Positions 58,151 through 64,000 of a DNA stretch of 64,000 nucleotides are shown in pieces; the stretch's first letter is position 1; each line of letters opens with the position of its first letter. The stretch is from assembly GCA_033002965.1 (NCBI GenBank), contig JAURVB010003281.1, forward strand, positions 1 to 64,000. Direction: 5' to 3'. Source of the DNA: Piper betle. Lineage: Eukaryota; Streptophyta; Magnoliopsida; Piperales; Piperaceae. Position numbers and translations under genes: made by a program. The notes beneath the pieces were generated by a model. That model was given only the letters and a program-made list of their open reading frames with translations, did not search any database and had not been told where the DNA came from.

Positions 58151-61100
58151 CATGGTTGCGTGAATCGGAATCGGAATCAAAATCGGTTTTCCAGAGAATC
58201 GAAATCGGAATCGGTCTGAATCGGCCAGGAATCGGTTCAGTTGAATCGGCCTGAATCGGTCCAAATCGGTCATATACAAAAATTTGCCAACTCATAACAG
58301 AAATACCTGAAATACATAATTATATAATTTTTCAACATAAATACACAAATTTAAGTATTTATACAACAATCATAAAGGTATGTAATTATGACAATACAAC
58401 GGTAGAGTCATACCTGAAAGAACAAATAAGAACATACCTGAAAGAACATATTCTCTATGTAATTCAAATAAGAGCAAACCTGAAGAACATACTCTTTATG
58501 TAATGAACACAATTTCATATAATTACAGACCTAAAAGAGCATCATAATTTATCATCAAAATACCACAATGTCATAAGTATATACACAATGTTCATATATC
58601 ATCATCTGTGTTCTATCAAATAATAACAACAAGACATTAATACAAGTCCACAAAATGAATGTTCAACACAATTTTACTTAGTGCTTAATACTAAATCATC
58701 TAATTCATCATCTGAATCATCTTCGGAGTCCGAATCATTATCACCAATCGGAATAGTAGAACTATCATCTGCATTAACACGAGACCCCTGCGTAAAAGGA
58801 GGCATAGAACTCCCACTCATATGAAGTCCCTCAGGTTCAGGAGGCAAAGACAAATTATGTTGGGAGTCAATATGTATATCAATATCAACATTTTGTCCAC
58901 TAGGAAGAGGAGGCAAAGAAAAACCATCAGACGTAGTAGAACACGATCCAATTGCAGTTTTCAATGTGTTGCCACTTTCATTTGCTACAAAGGCCTCTTC
59001 ATCTGCACCATCATTGTTGCCAACATTGGTACCAAAGAAATCATCCTGCATAAAAAAAGTCATACCCTATTCATTTCAATTCAAAAAAATTCATACACAA
59101 AATCATGAATGTGATGTAAGCTTTATTTAAACATACCGATGGGGATGGGTTGTCCCGTTCTCCAACCCACTCATCTAACGAGTCTTCTAAACTCAAATGT
59201 TCACTAACTGCATCATATTTATGCCTCCACCTCAACTCGTTTTCTTTGACCCGCATGTTGTAATGAACATATACAAGATCATTTACTCTCTTTCTTGCAA
59301 GTCGATTTCTTCTTTTGGTATGTACTTGGTCAAAAGTGCTCCAATTACGTTCACAACCCGATGATGATGAAGTTTGACTAAGTATTCTAATAGCTATTTT
59401 TTGTAGTTCAGGGCAGCTTATACCATGTTGCTCCCACCATGATGCTACATTTGATAAATTGATTTACTTATAAGCTTGCAATAAATATGAAATCTGGAGA
59501 AAGGTGGATTTTACCTGGGTGGAGGAATTTTCTATTGGTAATTGCAAGAGAATGTCCAAAATCTCCTTTTGCAGATACAAAATCGGACCACTACAAAATA
59601 TTAAAACAAAATGAATCATCATATTTAGTTATACATAAACATTTATATATAAAAATTAAAAATAATAGTATCTTGACCTGCAAAGATGCCATGGATCGAG
59701 CTACCTCATTGACTTCCAAACGACAAATGACATCATTGAATGCACGATACACCTCACTTGGCTACAAAATTATTCTCAATCAAATACAAGCAATATGAAA
59801 TTGTTAAAAAAATCATAAAAGGTATGTAAGTCAAATAAGAGCATACAATGTTAGAGTCAGGGCGATAACGAGTTTGAGGATTAAGCATATATGCTGCAGC
59901 ATGAAGAGGATGACAAAATTGATTCGCCCATCTCTTGGTGATGATATCAACAAATAACTTGTATCGCTCTACTTTCATGTCATGTACCTCTTTTATTTTT
60001 TCTATGGTCTTTTGCATTTCATCATAAACGAATGGCATCGAAGGTCTTTCATCACTATCCACCATTCTCAAAAATCGAACAAGTGGCTCAATTGTTTTAT
60101 GCACAAATTCCATCTTCTTCCAAAAATGTGCACTCAAGACAATATTTTCAGCTGCTATTCCATCCTCATCTTTTGCAAACTTCGATGATGAATACATTTC
60201 AGAAACAAACATCTTTTTCAGAGCCTGCTTGTGTTCCAGGAAACTAGCAATCGTCAAAAAATGAGTAGCAAATCGAGTTGCCCCAGGTCTCACCAATTCA
60301 TGTCCATTTGTGAAATTATTCCTCATAAGAGCCAACAACCATGAGTGGTTGTATATAAGTTTGGTGATTTTCTGTGCATTCATAATACATGTTTCAACTT
60401 TCTTAATTTTTGCAAAGTCCTTCAGCATCAAGTTTATACAATGGGCAGCACACGGAGTCCAAAATAGATGTGGTCTCTTCTGTTCTAGCATCTTCCCTGC
60501 AGCTTTGTATGCCGACGCGTTATCAGTGATGACCTGCACAACGTTTTCCTCCCCAACTTCTTCAACTACTTTGTCCAGTAAACTAAACAAATACGTAGCA
60601 TCCTTTTTTTGTCTGAAGCATCAACTGATCCAAGGAAATACATTCCTCTTGGGCAGTAAACTAGAAAGTTGATCAAAGTTCTACTGGATTGATTGGTCCA
60701 CCCGTCAGACATAATAGAACAACCTGTTGTCTTCCAAGATATTTTTATATCCTCTAAACTAGTATTTATGGAAGCCACTTCAGCAGTAAGAAGATTGCCT
60801 GACAAAGAATTTCTGCCCGGAGGTTTGATCCCTTGATTACCATATTTACCTGCCACATCAATCATTTTCTGAAAGTAAGGCGAGTCTACAACATGGAAAG
60901 GAATGGTACAGTGATAGAAGAATCGAGCAATGGCTGTGTGTAAGTGCTCTTTTGCTTTCTTTTCTATTGCCGTAGAAATTTTCATTTGACCCGATGTATT
61001 CTTCTTTTCACTTTCAAAAATAGGTGCCTTCCTCTTCGTAGTTGACTTAGAGCACCCAACACTTTGCTCCCGAACTTCCATCTCTTCCATATCTGAGTCA

Positions 61101-62405
61101 TTCAAACCATATGACCCTATTTCTTCTCTAATCCTTTGTTTTTCTTTCTTGGCCTTTTCCACACCTTTGAAATAATCTTTCATTTTTGTGCATCTGCTTC
61201 AGGAACTTTCTTACAAGCAGCAACATTTCCTTTGAGTCCAACAATATGTTGCTTGAAGCGATATACCCCTCCACTTATGGTTTTTCCGCAAAAGTTACAG
61301 ATGACTTGCTTCTTAGATGCATCAAGTGGTGTGCCATATTCCCATCCAAAATCCATCTTCCCTGATATCTCGAAATTTTGATAACTTCAAATGACTCTGT
61401 AGTTAAATTTGTAGCAAACTGAACACCAAGGCAAAGACAATTAACTGCAAAAACCGTCAATTACAGTTCCTAAAAACCCTAGCATATCAACACCAGCACA
61501 CCAAAAAATTCATCATCAATCAGACCACTACCAAGCAAATTTTCAAGACTTCCAAGCTATATTAACACATCACAATTTGCACATCACGATTTGCACATAG
61601 CACATACTCGCACATCACAATTTACCGCACGCACAAAATTTCAATTTGGACATCACAATTCGCACATCATATTAATCAATTAGAACATCATAGATAACAA
61701 TTTGCACATCACAATATTCAATTTCAATAAAAAAATCCAAATTTACCCAAATTTTTGATCGGAAGCGCGGCGGAGGGCGGAGCTGAGGTCGGAATCGGGC
61801 GGCGGTGGCGTGGTCGGACGGAGCTGAGGTCGGATGGCGGTGGTGTGGTTGGAAGGTCGAGCGGAGCGTCGGACGGCGAAATCGCGGCGGAGGGCGGAAC
61901 TGAGTTCGGAATCGGGCGGAGCGTTGGACGGCGGTGGCGTGGTCGGAAGGTCGGGCAGAGCGTCGGACGGCAGAATCGCGGCGGAGGGCGGAACTGAGTT
62001 CCGAATCGGGCGGAGTGTCGGACGGAGGAAGCGCGGTAGAGGGCGGAGCTGAGGTCGGAATCGGGCGGGCGGTGGCGTGGTCGGACGGAGCTGAGGTCGG
62101 ACGGCGGAAGCGAGGCGGAGGGCGGCGGAGCGAACGCGACGGCGGAAGCGGGGGGAGAGGGGTTTGATTTTAGGTTTTTAAAATCCAAATTACCATTTTA
62201 CCCATGCTTAAATAATTTAATAAAAATCATACCTAGGGTATTTTGGTAATTTCCTAAAAAATCGATTCCGATTTAAATCGGCCAATTCCGATTCCGAGTT
62301 AAATCGGTCGGAATCGGCCGAAACCGGCCGATTCGGGGACCGATTCGGGGCCGACCGATTCGGCCCCGAAATCGGATCGGCGCGATGCCGATTTGTGCAA
62401 CCCGG
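58151..62405 (-). mobile_element. hAT transposon, 4,255 bp, with 8-bp target duplication and transposase gene
   Basis: Target duplication GTTTTGAG at 58143-58150 and 62406-62413. Ends: left CATGGTTGCGTGAATCGG, right (reverse complement) CCGGGTTGCACAAATCGG. AATCGG/CCGATT hexamers are dense within about 130 bp of each end, as transposase-binding subterminal repeats are in hAT elements (AAACGG in maize Ac). The minus strand carries a BED-finger hAT transposase gene (58,674-61,356). A CpG-rich block with repeated GGCGGA/CGGACGG lies at 61,750-62,160. It splits FPGS relic F/G. Confidence 0.93.
58674..61356 (-). pseudogene. hAT transposase gene with two frameshifts in A-runs
   Basis: From ATG 61354-61356: BED zinc finger (VICNFCGKTISGGVYRFKQH, then C), then MKDYFKG with a lysine-rich region, DUF659-like part (ADGW-type motif SDGWTNQSS), SVDASDKK, ITDNASAYKAAG, HLFWTPCAAHCINLML, RFATHFLTI; later exons carry SSSGCERNWSTFDQ and KRRNRLARKRVNDLVYVHY (the hAT dimerisation domain, about 59,280-59,400) and an acidic tail ending at 58674-58676. 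Two one-base losses break it: in the A5 run before ATGAAAGAT (about 61,183-61,188) and in the A7 run after GACGCTTCAGAC-type sequence (about 60,603-60,609). All domains are otherwise present, so it is recently inactive or the shifts are base-calling errors. Confidence 0.88.
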
Positions 62406-62413
62406 GTTTTGAG

Positions 62414-62665
62414 CTTATAAATAACCTTATTTCGAACTCCCAAACGAACCGATTTCGAACGAGCTTTTAAAATTTAATAGTTTAAGTATATTTAAGCTCA
62501 AATCGAGCTCGAATCGTATAAGAAATATTAAAGTCGATTTCGAACATATATCTTCAAAACTCGTTCAATCTCGAGTAGAGTTCGAACGAGCTTTAAACTA
62601 TTTAAGTAGAGTTCGAACATAAAGCTTGTTCGACTCGCTTACTCATTTAACAGCCCTGATGATAA
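62414..62665. mobile_element. Remnant of a miniature hAT-like element
   Basis: Carries repeated TTCGAACGAGCTTT, AGTTCGAAC and GAGCTCGAATCG motifs and ends CTCATTTAACAGCCCTGA, the style of plant miniature hAT ends. The large hAT element appears to have landed in or beside it. Confidence 0.45.
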
Positions 62666-62744
62666 AAAGGGAAACATTAATAACCAAAATTTTCAAATGG
62701 GTTCAACGGTGATAAAATATAACTCCCTGCATGTCTGTTAGTTC

Positions 62745-63076
62745 TCAACTTCGTACATAGCATCGAATCCATCTCCGTTGTTAGACTCATCTGCGCGAAC
62801 GCGTCTCGTTTCCAACGTTGAGAGCGCGTCGAGCGCTCGCGCGTAAGCCGATTGAGAGCAATCGACACCGTTTCCTGCCGATGTCATCAACATTCCGATT
62901 AGAACTTGACATTGCAACAAACAGATTACTACGTACGTACGTACGTACGTACGTACTACTCATGCCATGCATGCAAAAGGCCGGTACTGGTGTATGAACC
63001 GTGCACGTGCAAAACATGTACAAGCTCGATCATCAACGGAGGTGTGTGAGAAATGGGAGATACCTGATCCGGGCAT
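62745..63076 (-). pseudogene. FPGS copy G: first two exons
   Basis: Exon 63064-63076 (ATG CCC GGA TCA G) with a good GTATCT donor, then the exon ending at 62874, reading GNGVDCSQSAYARALDALST and DGFDAMYE; similarity stops at about 62,745, before the YLK and donor seen in A and E. Start and splice sites are intact, so only the 5' end survives. Nearly identical to the 5' end of copy C. Probably the other half of F. Confidence 0.85.
62931..62957. repeat. (ACGT)n microsatellite
   Basis: Six to seven ACGT units in the first intron of FPGS copy G; copy C has only two at the same place. Confidence 0.95.
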
Positions 63077-63165
63077 GTCGACACCGGCGAGCAAGGTGAG
63101 CTTTTCGAACCTCCAAGGGTGGAGGGTGTGGACATTGGACTTGTGTGCAAGCAAGTATTATATAT

Positions 63166-64000
63166 CATGGTTGCATAAATCGGAATCGGAATCGGAATCG
63201 GTTTTCCATGGAATCGGAATCGGAATCGGAATCGGTCTGAATCGGCCAAGAATCGGTTCAGTTGAATCGGTCCAAATTAATTTAATCGGTCATATATAAT
63301 AATTTGACAATTTACAATATAAATATATTAAAATTGGGTATTGATGTTATTTTTATATTATTCTATGTATTATAGTTTATGATATTTTTTAAATATTTTT
63401 TAAGATTTTTTAAAATTATTTAGAATTAATTATTATTTTTGACTCGGGTTAGACTCGAGTCAACTTTTAATTACGAGAATGCCACCCTCCTCTCTCTACC
63501 CCCGCGCCGCCGGCGGCCCGGTTGGCGGCGAGCCTCGCGGCGGCGATGTCGGCAGCCCGGTCGGACGAACCGTCGGCCGGCGAAATCGCGGCGGAATCGC
63601 GACGGAAGCGCGGCGGAATCGCGGTGGAAGCGTCGGACGGCGGAAGGTGAGTTCGGAACGGGCGCAGCGTCGGACGGCGGTGGGGTGGTCGGAAGGTCGG
63701 GCGGAGCGTCGAGCGGCCGAATCGCGGCGGAATCGCGGCGGAATCGGGCGGAAGCGCGACGAAGGGCGGCGGAGCGAACGCGGCGGCGAAATCGGGGTTT
63801 TTAAATCCAAATTATCATTTTACCCATGCTTAAATAATTTAATAAAAATTATACATAGGGTATTTTGGTAATTTCCTAAAAACCGATTCCGATTTAAATC
63901 GGCCGATTCCGATTCCGATTTAAATCGGTTGGAATCGGCCGAAACGGGCCGATTCACGACCCGATTCGGGGCCGACCGAGTCGGCCCCGAAATCGGATCG
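63166..64000. mobile_element. Third copy of the hAT family, cut by the window edge
   Basis: Starts CATGGTTGCATAAATCGG after TTATATAT (likely target site, 63158-63165), directly upstream of FPGS copy G. AATCGG repeats at both ends and a CpG-rich block (63,480-63,800) match the other two. The last bases match the large element up to about 35 bp from its end, so this copy should finish near 64,035 and be about 870 bp, without transposase. Confidence 0.88.

Noticed and set aside
61724..62188. 154-codon frame rich in Pro/Ser/Arg
   Set aside because: Lies in the hAT subterminal GC-rich repeats upstream of the transposase start; repeats of CGGACGG-type units explain it.
1..64000. CRISPR arrays, operons, bacterial promoters or prophage
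   Set aside because: The DNA is plant nuclear; the only short regular repeats are minisatellites and microsatellites without spacer structure.

Overview
This is nuclear DNA of a flowering plant. The genes are split by many short GT-AG introns, spacers are AT-rich, and there are plant LINE, hAT, MULE/FAR1-like and TRIM-like elements plus a piece of organellar rRNA. The very GC-rich first exon of the autophagy kinase and the ZmPK1-like receptor kinase would suit a monocot, but I cannot name the species. All real protein genes lie on the minus strand.

Layout. 1-9.7 kb: a possible gene edge, an intronless ZmPK1-type receptor kinase (1224-3614) with no usable ATG, and a 15-exon coiled-coil protein gene (4820-9685) with a cluster of TGGGCC/AGCCCA promoter elements just upstream. 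9.7-13.9 kb: AT-rich spacer with a TRIM-like element. 13.9-18.5 kb: a complete 13-exon ATG1 autophagy kinase (731 aa). 20.2-63.1 kb: a cluster of folylpolyglutamate synthase (FPGS) genes, all minus strand, named here A to G from left to right. A (20268-26150, 533 aa) and E (50895-56158, 538 aa) are open from start to stop through 16 exons each. B, C, D, F and G are truncated, deleted or frameshifted. The spacer after A (26.4-28.1 kb) recurs after D (46.8-48.3 kb), A resembles D and B resembles E, so the cluster looks like two copies of a larger block in which different members have decayed.

Mobile DNA has broken this cluster up. Two GC-rich MULE-like elements, one carrying a truncated FAR1-like gene, sit in an intron of B. 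A degenerate L1-type LINE (35.6-40.9 kb) with its own nested insertions separates B from C. Tandem repeats occupy 44.9-46.7 kb, and fragments of a mitochondrial-type large-subunit rRNA lie at 48.6-49.4 kb. A hAT family with AATCGG subterminal repeats is present three times: an 823-bp deletion form (49612-50434, 8-bp target duplication), a 4,255-bp element with a nearly complete transposase gene (58151-62405, 8-bp target duplication), and a third copy that runs off the right edge (63166 onward). The last F/G FPGS relic is split by the large hAT element.

The genes share no pathway beyond the FPGS paralogues: receptor signalling, a coiled-coil (possibly membrane-traffic) protein, autophagy initiation and folate polyglutamylation. 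Coordinates of exons were read by eye from splice signals, reading phase and family resemblance; no alignment was run.
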